64,000 nt of DNA from Hofstenia miamia (Eukaryota; Xenacoelomorpha; Acoela; Hofsteniidae), in contig CABFPE010000500.1 of the NCBI GenBank assembly GCA_900660155.1, forward strand, positions 247,204 to 311,203, in the 5' to 3' direction. Of the stretch, positions 25,240-36,830 are shown piece after piece. A program made the position numbers and the translations under genes. Position 1 is the stretch's first letter, and every line of letters starts with the position of its first letter. The notes under the pieces are model-generated. The model was given only the letters and a program-made list of their open reading frames with translations. It ran no database searches and was not told the DNA's origin.

Positions 25240-26198
25240 ACCTGATATCAACACTGATAAAAACAGACATCTGATAAAACCTCTACTATCAATTTTTATT
25301 AAAGAAGAAATTACTGCAGAGGAAATATCTAAAGCTCAAGCTAACAATAAAATCCTTAGCCAGATCATGATTTGTCTTAAAGACCCTACATTCATAATGG
25401 ATGCAATGTCAACTAGACACTTTCACAAACATAAATGGAAACTAACAGATTCAGGCATACTCTATGCAGCAGCAGCAACAACGTGAAACCACATAGCACT
25501 ACCAGAGTACTACAAACAAGAAGTCATCCATAAAATTCACAAACAAGGTCATAAAGGTGTGTATCAAATGGAACTAACAATACATGAAAACTTCATGACA
25601 CACTACCTATGACCAACAATAGAGGAAGTCATTAACAAATGCCAATCATGTATCCTCCTCAATAAATTGCGTTTTCCAGGCCAGCAAGCTGAACTCAAAA
25701 AGCTAAAAGCAAACTACANACCTGATATCAACACTGATAAAAACAGACATCTGATAAAACCTCTACTATCAATTTTTATTAAAGAAGAAATTACTGCAGA
25801 GGAAATATCTAAAGCTCAAGCTAACAATAAAATCCTTAGCCAGATCATGATTTGTCTTAAAGACCCTACATTCATAATGGATGCAATGTCAACTAGACAC
25901 TTTCACAAACATAAATGGAAACTAACAGATTCAGGCATACTCTATGCAGCAGCAGCAACAATGTGAAACCACATAGCACTACCAGAGTACTACAAACAAG
26001 AAGTCATCCATAAAATTCACAAACAAGGTCATAAAGGTGTGTATCAAATGGAACTAACAATACATGAAAACTTCATGACACACTACCTATGACCAACAAT
26101 AGAGGAAGTCATTAACAAATGCCAATCATGTATCCTCCTCAATAAATTGCGTTTTCCAGGCCAGCAAGCTGAACTCAAAAAGCCAAAAGCAAACTACA
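25240..26198 (+). repeat. 479-bp tandem duplication split by a single N
   Basis: Copy 1 is 25240-25718, an N is at 25719, and copy 2 is 25720-26198, exactly 480 bases apart. I see two differences (CAACAACGTG/CAACAATGTG, and AGCTAAAAGC/AGCCAAAAGC). It covers the linker and zinc-binding region of the integrase. Like the other two N-split duplications it looks like an unmerged contig overlap. Confidence 0.88.
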
Positions 26199-26908
26199 CC
26201 AATGATATCATCAAAGCTGATATAGAACAACTTTCAAAGGACGATGAGGGGTACACTTACATACTTGTAATGGTAGACCACTTCACTAAATACTGTAAGA
26301 TGATACCCCTAAAAAATATCACAGCACAAACAACAGCAAAAGCAATTCTTAACAACTGGGTGTGTGTGTTTGACCCAATGACTCAACTAATTACTGATCA
26401 AGGTAACCAATTTGAAAGTTGCCTCTTTCAAACTCTAGCATCAAAACTCAAAATACTCCACACACATACAATGATAAATCACCCTCAAGCAAATGGTGCA
26501 GTAGAACATGTAAATCAAACCCTCCTGAAATTAATGCAAACAATCACTGCACATGTAGGTGGAAAAAAATGGCGCAAAATCTAACCACTAGTGGAATACT
26601 TCTACAACACTTCTACTCATTCCACAATGAAAGTTACACCATACAAATTAATTAAATCAGATAACAATGAATTCTATCTTACCCCTGGCTGTGCAAAAGT
26701 GGAAGAAGACTCTTTCAAAGATGAATTCCAACACAATCTTTCCTCCCCAATACGTTTGTGCACAAAACCTAAATGCATTGCTAAATCTAATATTAATTAC
26801 AAAGACTTGTCTATTAACATTGCTACATTGCCTTTAGATATCTCCAACAATGAAGCAGAAAGCAGCTGTCCACAGTCCCTGCAGAAGCAGTTGTGGAACA
26901 GTGTGTAA
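25990..26908 (+). pseudogene. Gypsy-type integrase
   Basis: The N-terminal zinc-binding region reads HKIHKQGHKGVYQM and, after a stop, NKCQSCILLNK (HHCC pattern). The catalytic core has Asp in KADIEQL, Asp in LITDQGNQFES and Glu in NGAVEHVNQ. There are 35 residues between the second Asp and the Glu, so the DD35E triad is intact. A TAA at 26582-26584 cuts the frame before VEYFYNTSTHSTMKVTPYKL, the usual end of the core. A tail without a visible chromodomain follows to 26908. Confidence 0.8.
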
Positions 26909-29792
26909 ACCAACTTTGAGTCGTACTGAATCTCCCTGCAGGTTATTCTCAAGGTCATTTAGCATTCTTGATCAACCATCAGACCTCTCTAGCTGCAGGT
27001 CGTTCTCAGCTACCAACAATGATCAACAGCCTACAACATCCACTTCTACTGCACACAAAAGGGTGGGCAAAACCTCTTCCCACATACCAGTCAAACGTCA
27101 CATTCTAACTCAAACCTCATCTCAAGCTTCCACAACTTTGAGCAGTCACCAAGATTCTTGTTTTGATCAACATAAACAGCAACTCTAATAGAAGGTGAAA
27201 CTATCCACCCATATTTCATCACCTTGAGGAGATGCTGCTACATTACTCACAACAACATCTCAGAACAAACAAGAGAAACTATCTCTAAAATTTTAACAGT
27301 TGGTGAAAACAAAGTCAACAGTGAAGCTCTACCCACTATTATTAATTCAGAAAAACGTCCTCAAATCAACACAATTTTGTTCTATCCGGATTCTTTCCTA
27401 CCAAACCTCAGCAGAGACTATTACCACAGTACTGTACACATTACCTTCAATGAAAACATATTGTTGAAAAACATTCTCAAAAATCACAAACAATGTAAAG
27501 GTCTAGAATGTCTCAACATAGATTGGAAAAACCTTAACCTGGTATATATTTTGAAAAACAAAGAAAAGAAAGACCCAATAATGGTCCAACGCCTAAAACT
27601 TAATCTTAGTAGAAGCCCATGCTTACTCAGTTACAGTCAACTTCGTCTATATACAACACACCTCTCCAATACCAAACAATGTCCTAGATCTCAAGAAATA
27701 CCTCGAATCTTTCTACATTATCAGACAAACTACACTAGCTTGAACAATGGTAGAAAAAATCCTATCAGTAACAAATCTCATACTAATCAACATTCTCATC
27801 CATCGCTTTGTACCTCAATACCATATGATTACAGAACAGCAACTCCCAATAGACGCCATGCTATTTGCACAAACCCTCAAAATCATAGACCCCACAGGCA
27901 CTCCCATCAACGTAACTGATATCAAGACAAAATTTGCATTTCGCCAAAAACAAGAAACCATCAACAACATTAATGATAGATGGTAGCAAATAAAAACGTC
28001 CCTTATAACTGAGGACCAATGGCCAACAATAACTATCAAATTGCCATCCCTACACTACACAACAAAAATAGAAAAACTACTAGCCAACATCATCCAGGCT
28101 GCAGAGTTTAATGTCAAAAAAGACTTTAGCCGCGATCTTTTCCTCAAAAAACAAGTTCCAGACATCCCAACAAAACCTGCCATCTGGATCCTATCAATCT
28201 TTCTTACAGAAAATCACAATTTAGAAATCCCTCTAACAAAATAAAAAAGAACAGCTCTCTCCAAGTTACGCTACTACAAAATAGCCATTTCACCAATACC
28301 TTGAAGAGTTAAAAACTGGTTACTACAACCAATGCAGCCCCCACATCACTGCTAAAAAACATCAGCAAGTCACCAATGCTTATGNNNNNNNNNNNNNNNN
28401 NNNNNAACATCATCCAGGCTGCAGAGTTTAATGTCAAAAAAGACTTTAGCCGCGATCTTTTCCTCAAAAAACAAGTTCCAGACATCCCAACAAAACCTGC
28501 CATCTGGATCCTATCAATCTTTCTTACAGAAAATCACAATTTAGAAATCCCTCTAACAAAATAAAAAAGAACAGCTCTCTCCAAGTTACGCTACTACAAA
28601 ATAGCCATTTCACCAATACCTTGAAGAGTTAAAAACTGGTTACTACAACCAATGCAGCCCCCACATCACTGCTAAAAAACATCAGCAAGTCACCAATGCT
28701 TATGAAAAACTACTACTGCAGATAATTAACATGGAAAACGCATTGGGTCGCACATCAGCCATCATTCTACAGAATATACTCAGCATCCACAAAAACGACT
28801 TGGATTTTCTCCACCCCACATGCAAATATACATGTGGGGCACAACCACCAAATCTCATTTTACGAAAAATATGGGTACCTGCACACTGCTTACAATGGAA
28901 ATGCTACTTTGATGATCACCTCTACACAATCCTATCTACAACTCTGCAGAAACCACATCACAGAAAAAAATACGTCGCTATTTCAATGCCTACAAACAAG
29001 CTACCCAGAGATTGCTTACAGCATTACAAACATTAAGGAAGAAATTACAAACGTTCATGAGCACTTCGAACCCATAAAAGTCATAACAATGTCCCAAAAA
29101 CTGTCTTATCACTCAAAGAAGAAGAGCAATTACTTAAAGAATCTACACTCCTCCTCTCTCCCAGAATACAACACTTGCTAGAGGAAATTACGTATGAAAA
29201 ACTATCACAAACCGAAAAAATATCCACTCAAACATGGATAAGAGCAGAAAACCAAAACCTACTAATGGAAAAAGCAATGCTCAACAACAAAAACCAAATC
29301 CAAATCACTCAGATCCACTATACACCTAAAAAAATCTCGGACATCAAACTGATTAAGATGAACATGTTTGCTGAATCTTACACTAAAACTGAACTGGAAA
29401 TTCTCATATCACCCAACCAACAAGCTGCTTTTGACGTAGAATGCACTTCAGAACGATTTCTCATTCCTAGGAAAAAAATCAAGCTCTCTTGAAAACATCC
29501 TCACTCCAAACAATCAGTGAAATAGATCACAAATCCACTAACCTTCGGCATGGCTCAAATCACCAAAACAACCAGACACTGGTTACAACTGGAACAACAA
29601 ATCGCCACCACAAACAAATTCTGCATCCCTCCAAAAATATTGGAAATACCTGTCATAATGCCTTATACTAAAGAAAAGAAAATAAAACCAATCAAATATG
29701 AGATTCCCTCTCACAAAATCTATTACAACACAGCTCAGGAAATCTTAAACTTCAAACGTACAAAACTCTTTAAGGTAGATATTTATGTGTAG
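26909..29792 (+). CDS. Unassigned frame downstream of integrase (broken)
   Basis: Beyond the integrase, about 2.5-2.9 kb stays largely open in shifting frames: 26850-27188, 27224-27919, 27747-28244 (one stop), 28834-29181, 29175-29492, 29550-29792. Its A/C-rich, G-poor composition matches the pol region, so it was probably part of the element. In many LTR elements this position holds an envelope-like gene. Here I see no signal peptide, clear membrane segment or furin-type site, and I do not recognise the segments (for example YYHSTVHITFNENILLKNI, KQVPDIPTKPAIWILSIFL). It may be a highly decayed envelope-like protein, or a different captured gene. Function unknown. Confidence 0.45.
28086..28704 (+). 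repeat. 299-bp tandem duplication around a 21-N gap
   Basis: Copy 1 (28086-28384) and copy 2 (28406-28704) appear identical and flank exactly the 21 Ns at 28385-28405. Both start AACATCATCCAGG and end CCAATGCTTATG. This is an assembly gap with unmerged overlapping ends. Confidence 0.9.
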
Positions 29793-30817
29793 TATTTTTT
29801 CAAATAATTTAGTAAAAGGTTGCGTTATTCAGATTGGCCTATAATTTTTAGCAACAAGGGGATCTTAATTTTTATATAAAGTTGTATATCTGATTTTTCA
29901 TTATCTCCGAAAATTCGTTTTCAACGATGCATTGATTAAGTGCAAATAATAGGTGGTCACTAAATATATAAAAAAATTCTTAAATATAAAGAAAGGTAAA
30001 AGAGTAGAATCTGAAGATTTATTAACGTCTAAATATACATACAATAACTTTTAGTTCTTCTAAGGTAGAAAACCTAAATTGCAACGTCGACTTACAATTT
30101 GATTGACTAAGTTCTGATAGATGAATTTTAAAAAAAATTGCAGTTACCTAATTCTTTAAATTTAAACACTTCTAGGTCGATTCTTTCGTCATATTGAATG
30201 CCTTGCTGATATTGAAAAATATATTTCTTTAAAAACATTTAAAAAAATTTCCCTAAGCAAAAATATATTTCTGGTAATCATTGTTAAACTACTTTATAAA
30301 GATGACAATATGATAACTCGTTATTAAAGTAGTACTAGTACTATACTTCAATTTAATATTAGCATGGAAGATTTATTTTTGTAATTTATGTACTTTTGTG
30401 TATATATGTTGTGTTATTGACACCTAGATTATTATCTTATAATAATCTAGGAGTCCATGGTAGTGTGAAATTATTGAGGCCATTCAGATATATATATAGC
30501 ATTTTTTCATGTATATATATAACTAGACTTAGGAAAATGTTTTGCCTGTCACACCGGCCGGTCAACCTTAGAATTGCAGAAATGCATTATTAGGAGCAAT
30601 GTTGCAACAATTGAATTAAAAAATTTTATTTTTACATGCTGATTTCGCTTTTAGCTTTGTTGTCTAGGAGGGGTTGACTGACCTTCCAGGGGGGTTCGTG
30701 ACTACGGGCCTGTGTTTGTGCATCACTTTCCATATCTGAAAGTTAGCAACATTGATAATAAAATGAAGATCTCAAATGAAGTAAATAATATAGATGCTGA
30801 GCATAGCAGTTATTAGT
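29793..30817. other. AT-rich sequence without recognisable genes
   Basis: No family motif seen. A short stretch near 30550-30710 (ACACCGGCCGG, AGGGGGGTTCG) is unusually GC-rich but I cannot assign it. Confidence 0.45.
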
Positions 30818-30993
30818 AAAGTGGTCTGATCTGATGATCTAAGGATTTCAGGTAAATCAAATGCTTTTCATTGGCTAATTAAAGCATTTGGCTTGCTATT
30901 TTAATAAATCTCGTTGATTAATATCACTGTATGACTCAAAGTTAGTATTTAACAAGAAATAAAACAGTGAATGTGGTCAAATCAGACCACTTT
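30818..30993. mobile_element. 176-bp MITE-like element with 13-bp terminal inverted repeats
   Basis: AAAGTGGTCTGAT (30818-30830) and its exact reverse complement ATCAGACCACTTT (30981-30993) bound a non-coding AT-rich body. Inside lies a second palindromic pair, CAAATGCTTT/AAAGCATTTG, around 30859-30892. Such small non-autonomous elements are moved by a transposase encoded elsewhere. No target-site duplication is obvious, so the superfamily is open. Confidence 0.6.
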
Positions 30994-31385
30994 GGCGTTC
31001 TAGTGTTAAATTGGCTATACACTACACAAATCATAATGACGAGAATAAATGTGATTCAACTCAATACTTTATCTTCAAATACCCAAAAAGAAGGATGTTT
31101 TGGTGCAAAACCAATTTATAAAAAAATTAACCGGATATTGAAGAGTCAGAAGTTGGAGCATAAATGCATATATATATATATATTAACTTACTCTCCCAAA
31201 AAATCGTTTAAAAATTTGTTCTAGAGAATGATGAGAAGTTGATTTTACTTGAAGTCACTTTTTTAAATTGTTGTGCAAACTCAGGTAATTCAGAAGATGA
31301 AAGAGCACCTTCTCTTGTCACATTTTAGGTGTCCCATAAACTAAGGCTTGCTCAATTATGTAAGTGTCTCATTAAAACTTTGCAG

Positions 31386-32450
31386 GTACAGGGTGTTCAT
31401 TAAGTAACCGGACGACTTTATACGATTCATATTCTTTAAAGTTTGAACATAAGTCACGCATGCATAACTTTTTAGATGTTTTAAAATGAAATGAAAATAA
31501 TATACAATAAAAATGTGTATTCATGTTATAAACATTATTTCTTACAAACACAAGCACTGTATTTTAAGACAAATACCGTGAATCCCGAAAACTTCAACTA
31601 AGAGAATCAACTTTTAACCATGTAATTTTTATTTTAACGACGAAAACACAGAAGATAAATAAACATTACTTTCTGAGAACACGAGAAAATGTGCACTATT
31701 CATTGCTAAGCAAGCGTCCACGCATTCATTAAAACTCACAATCACTCTTTGCAAGACATCAGGAGTTACAGTGTTCATCCCGAGCTCGATTCTTGTCTTC
31801 AGGTCATTCAATGAAGCGGCCCAAACAAGCAAAACCCTTTCGGCAAGGTTTGTAGATTTTCGCGGATCTTTGCTGACCGCTATATAGTGACGTTGGCGAT
31901 GTGCGGAGTCGCGTTGTCCTGTTGAAACCAAGCTGATGATAACTCTACTTTTGCGACTTGCAGATCCATGAGAAAATCGCCGTCAATAATGCTGCGATAG
32001 ACAACTTCATCAATATTTGGTGTGTGGCAGAAAGGCCCAATGAGTACTCTCTCTGAAACAACCACCCAAGCCGTCAGTCGGTCTGAATGTAAGGATTTGT
32101 AACCAACACATGAGGATTTTCCTTGCCGCAAACGCGATAGTTGTAGCTATTGACATAGACGTTCATCCAAAAATGTGCTTTATCACTGAAAAACACATTT
32201 GAAAAATTTCTCGTCATGCGACATCTTCTCGCGAACTCATTGGCAGAATGAGATGCGTTGGCTCGAAGCGCATGATGCTTTGAGAGCGGTAGGAATACAC
32301 TAATAGCGTTCGGCGACAAATGACCTTGTGTAACCAACTTGCTTGGAGATTTGTCGCAGAAAATGATCGATTTTCTTGGACCATTTCTCCAACTGCTTCC
32401 ACAGCCTCTTGCCTCGAAGGCCTTCCAGATCATGATCCGTCATTTATATC
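31386..32450 (-). mobile_element. Mariner-type transposase pseudogene, 5'-truncated
   Basis: On the minus strand the DDE-transposase reads VFFSDKAHFWMNVYVNS (first Asp), then after a frameshift GPFCHTPNIDEVVYRSI and AWFQQDNATPH (second Asp). The third catalytic Asp motif, usually within TPxDFFLWG, is lost: the place reads LPKGFCLFG. The C-terminal TPDVLQRVIVSFNECVDACL is kept. Stops and frameshifts are frequent. A candidate terminal inverted repeat (ACAGGGTGTTCATTAAGTAA) starts at 31388, after the transposase 3' end. The 5' part, including the helix-turn-helix and opposite terminus, is missing where the tail of the next LINE begins at 32494. Confidence 0.8.
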
Positions 32451-32493
32451 TGTATTTATATCTGACGAATATCTGACAAAATCGTGTAGATAT

Positions 32494-35400
32494 GTACAAT
32501 ACAATACAATACAAAAAGACTTTATTGCTTATTAAACAAAGAAATTTCACTTTTTAACAAAAAAACTCAATATTTCTTAAAGCAAATTCTTAAAATGGCA
32601 TATAGTACAATTATACACTAAAAATGAGTAGAAATATTATTAGATGCATATAAATAAATAAATATATTGTTGTGTAAATAAATCCTTTATTTGTATTTTA
32701 ACTTTTGAAGATGTATCAAAATGATCAATATTTGTATTTAGATGGATGCAATTTGCTAATTTATCAATAAGGCTCAAGAAGCAATTATCTGTTTTGCACT
32801 TGTTAATTTTGCACTTGAAAAGCATTTTATTGTAGAGCCCTAATCCTTATTTCGGAATATATAGGTAAACGTAGACAAAGATATTAAAATCAATGTTATT
32901 AGTAAGCATACTGTTAAATTGACATTTCTCCTTGTTGAATTTCGCAATATTTTCTAAGCACCAATTGTTTAATCTTAAATAATCCTCATTTATATCACTA
33001 AGGTCATTACAAAGTAATTTTAAGCCGTAAGCAAATAAGAATGGAGTGTAGCAAAGTAGTAATATAAAAATTTAGAAAAATATAGGACCACGAACAGATC
33101 CTTGATTAACACCACTTGTTATATTGGTCTGATCGGGCATTATGCCATTGAAAATTACTTTTTGTGTTCTTTTCGTAAGACCAAATTAATTTTAGTAAAT
33201 TACCAGCAACTCCAATGTCTTTAAGTTTTTATAGGAGAATTCTACGTGAAACTTTATCAAAAGCTTTTGAAAAGTCTAAATATAGAACAAAACTATCTAT
33301 ATTACATCGAAATTGTCATACATATTAGACAAAAATTGAAGTAATTGTGAAATAGAATACCTATTTTTATAAATCCATGCTGTGATTTTGAAATACTTTC
33401 CCGAACTACAGTCGCTTAAATATTATCTTTTCAAATATTAATGATAGTTTTGGTAAGATGCTTATTGGTCTGTAATTTATAATTTTTCTCCTTAATCCTT
33501 TCTTGTGGATTGGATGGATAATTGCTTGCTACCAGAAAGATGGAAATGTACCTGATGTAAATATATTCTAAAATAGTTGTAAAAGTGTTTTTGAAAACTT
33601 CTTTAAGAAAAAATTGGGGATGTTATCATATCCACATCCTTTCTCTGAGAGATTGGAAATCACTTCAAATACGTTTTAAATTTCTATTTCAAGTTTGTTG
33701 ATTAACGACAATGGAAATGCGATATTCGTAATATTAGCATCACTTGGATTATAAACAGAAAAAAATTATTCATTCAAAGCCTTAGATATATCATGCAAAT
33801 CAGTGAGATCTATGCTGTTATAAGACATTATTTTAGGAAAACTTCAATTAAATATTGCATTTATAAGAAAGTAACATTCATTCAAATTTGTTTTAAGAGA
33901 AAAATTGTTTATGAAAGTAACTTTATCTAACTTTATGGAATCTAATAGATTCCTAACAGCTTTACTATATAAATAATTGTTAAAAGAACGTTTTCGTTTT
34001 AAACTATTCAATTTATTAAGGCAATGCATTGAATGAGAACTAAGATATTTTGGTAGTAATTGACTTTTTCTTCTTCTATATAGTACATAGTTTTCTATAA
34101 TTAGAGATTTTCATAGTTAACATAAGCGTCAATATGTACGTCAATGACATCAAAACTAATAAAAGAAAATAATGATCTTCCTAAAAGTTCATGAAGCTAT
34201 TCTGGTGATTGATGAAAAGAATACTGTTTAAATTCAATAGTTTTATCATTTTCTACCTTGCCGAAATTTAATGCATCATAATCATCAAAGTTAATTATAA
34301 ATGATATGAGAGCATGGTCAGAAAAAATTTTCATTTTCAAGAAGGTAATCCAAAGCTTCAATTTTATTAGAATTTGTGAAGATCAAATCAAGTAAGTTTC
34401 CGCTAATATGAGTAGGAAAGTCAACTAATTGATCATAATTAAAATGTATTAATTCCTCTTAAAATGCATTCATCGTCTTTATTTGCTGAAATACAACTTT
34501 CCCAATTAACATTAGGCATATTGAAGTCACCACATATCACTGAATATTTATTTTTGGACAAAAACTTATAAGAAGTACAAAAAATTCAAACTCATTTTGA
34601 TAGTAATAGAATGCTCTAATAATTTGTGTTGTACTAGGTCTATATTCACTTGACGTTGGGGGGACATAAAAGTAGAGAAATAAGATTACTTCGGTTGCAA
34701 AGTCGAAAGGAATTCCGCAGATGGAATCAAAATGTTTTTCATTAATGCTATAATGCTTGATAGTATCATCGCACATTATAATGCAACCACCATGATTAAT
34801 TGTTATAATAAGGGAAATATTGTCTTTAATTGAAGAATCAAACCAAGTTTCAGTTAAGCATAAAATTTTACTATTATTCGCTATTGCATGCGATAATAAA
34901 CTCAAACATCTATTAAAATTTACTAAACTTTGACAATTCGTGTACATGCAGTTCACGTTCGTTAGTCACAAATAAACTTCAACCTGAGTGCCATTATGAA
35001 AAACTTTTAACTTTCTTATATTTAATTCATTATGATTAACGCCATTTTGTAAAAGTTCGCGTCTTTTCTTTAATAACTTAGATTCAATTAGGCAATCTGA
35101 TTGACGAAGTTCAGCTTTCATATATATTGAATGACATTCATAATTTTTCAACTTATAGGCATTAGCCAATATAATTTTCTTGTTCTAAAAAAACCTACAT
35201 TTAGTAAAAGTGGGTGAGGCTGATCATAATTACTTTTGAATTTTCCAATGTGAAAGACATCAACTTTACAATTAACATCCTTAAAGTCTTTTAAAATGTG
35301 ATCAACTTTTTCATTAAATTCGTGCACTATTGTATTAAATTTTTCAAAATTTTGATTAACACGGTTCACTTGAAGCGTTATTTCATATTGAAGGTTTTTA

Positions 35401-35640
35401 ATTGAATTGTATAACTTCGATAATTCTGGAGAGAAAAGAAATCAACTTCAAAAAATTTTTTTAGCCTTCATTGCATACCTTAAGAAAGTTTCCTTTATAT
35501 TTTTGGAAGGAAGTAACAAAATCCTTATCAAACCGGAACATTAACATTTAGTGTTAAAATGTAGACATTTTTTGCAGAAAAAACACTTGAACAATTTCTG
35601 TTCCTTAAAAATTCTGTCATTACAGGAGAAACAAAATTGA
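32494..35640 (-). mobile_element. Nearly full-length CR1-like LINE, degenerate
   Basis: Reading the minus strand: a PHD-like Cys cluster (CNDRIFKEQKLFKCFFCKKC, about 35,560-35,630), ORF1 coil and RNA-binding-like region (34966-35369; KLKNYECHSIYMKAEL, KKRRELLQNGVN), an AP-type endonuclease (34537-34956; MYTNCQSLVNF, ILCLTETWFD), RT (about 33,000-34,030; LDFSKAFDKV, TSGVNQGSVRGPIFF), then a 3' end with AATAAA (minus strand, 32521-32526) and an (ATTGT)n tail at 32494-32513. The RT catalytic FADD box reads FAYGLKLL near 33,030, so it is inactive. ORF1 and the endonuclease open segments are only 9 bases apart. The PHD-ORF1-APE-RT order and short-repeat tail fit the CR1/L2 group. Confidence 0.75.
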
Positions 35641-36400
35641 ATTATATTCAGAATTTGTATTCTGTGATAAATCTTTTGATATGCGCTTCATTTTAAAAGG
35701 AAGACAAATTATATAATGTAAATCAAATTATCAATTTGAAGCAGAATTAAAATTTCCTACCGTTCAGTAGTAAGTACTTGTTAAATTTTACAACTAATTA
35801 GCATTCTTTTGCAATACAATTATGCCTGTTGAATTTCGGAATTTGAAGTGTTGATTGTATTCATGATTTCTCAAAATTGCAAATTTATCAGTAAGGTTCT
35901 TCAAACTCAATTTGATGAAATTGATTTTATATTGACATTTTTTAAAGAATCATAAAGTTGCGATGTATGGTAAGTTGTGTAGTGATATATTTATTGAAGA
36001 ATTCATCTTCTCTGAGATCATTAAGATTGTTAAAACATTACAAAAGTGCAATAAATAGTTTCTCGCTCGCGGGTGTAATACAATTTGATGAGAAATGCAT
36101 TTAATATTTTCCTAAATTGGATATTGCAAATTATTTTTAAGGTTATCATCTTTAATAAGGTTTTGTTTCTGATGCAATATTGATTTTAAAATTGAATGTT
36201 TAGTTCATGTTATTATTTGCAAATGTCTAGGGTCACAATTGGTAAAAATACTTTGTAAATTTTCATTAGAAATATACTATTGAAGATCCTTGCACCCATT
36301 ATATCCTCTGCCCTTGTAATACATGTTGCTCAAAACAAGGATTAAGCTTTTATTAAGGCAATATAATATATTTATAAGATAAATTTTTGCTTAAATAAAG
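35641..36400. other. AT-rich sequence, possibly 5' part of the LINE above
   Basis: No recognisable gene. Some of it may be the 5' end of the minus-strand CR1-like element, but no motif supports this. Confidence 0.35.
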
Positions 36401-36404
36401 TCTC

Positions 36405-36830
36405 TTAATAATAATAATAATAAAGTCATAAGCACTTTATTTCATTGAAAATTCATAAAGTATAGCTTGAACAAAACAGTTGTTCTACAAACTACAATAT
36501 TGAGGTCTGTTGCCATGCATGCATTTTTTTGTTGTCCCTCTTATATTTTGATGAGCCAGGAGATTGTGTTTCAATTTTCGCTTAAACACTTGAATATTCT
36601 CGGCCGATCTTATCTCCATATGAAGACTGTTCCAATGTTTATAGTATTAAATATGAAGAAATTTTTCCACACTTTGATTTGAATAAAATTGGTGATTTGC
36701 AATTTAATGTTGTTGAGTTGAAGTTAATGTGGCATCGGTATGAAATCAGCGAGCAATCCTACTAATCTATCTATAGAGGGTTTTGAGTTGAAGCATGGAT
36801 TTACAGGTGCTACAAAAATAAGTAACTCCT
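36405..36830 (-). mobile_element. LINE C-terminal fragment with (TTA)n tail
   Basis: The minus strand contains YYKHWNSLHMEIRSAENIQV and FKRKLKHNLLAH, the WNSLP...F-K-LK pattern that closes CR1/L2-type LINE ORF2 proteins. It is followed by AATAAAGT (minus strand, 36434-36441) and a (TTA)n tail (36406-36423). Frameshifts occur upstream of the motif. Confidence 0.6.

Larger units (their letters stand above)
21850..29792 (+). mobile_element. Ty3/Gypsy-type LTR retroelement, decayed, LTRs not found
   Basis: Domain order on the + strand is gag (22201-22767), CCHC knuckle (22878-22919), protease (23042-23584), RT (23717-24736), RNase H (24729-25190), integrase (HHCC about 25530-25670 and again 26010-26150; core 26147-26584), then a long unassigned frame to 29792. 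Integrase after RT/RNase H is the Ty3/Gypsy order. Frames are broken by several stops and frameshifts, and by two N-split duplications. The whole stretch is A/C-rich and G-poor on the + strand, unlike both flanks, which marks its extent. Both ends are inferred; no paired LTR, primer-binding site or polypurine tract could be identified by eye. Confidence 0.8.

Noticed and set aside
28309-28564. Frames reading through the 21-N gap
   Set aside because: They contain unknown residues and exist only because of the gap fill.
21163-30700. LTR pair for the Gypsy-type element
   Set aside because: I compared sequence before 22.2 kb with sequence after 29.7 kb by eye and saw no shared terminal repeat. 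The short shared CAGGTCGTT-TCAGC words at 20324 and 26998 are too short and wrongly placed.
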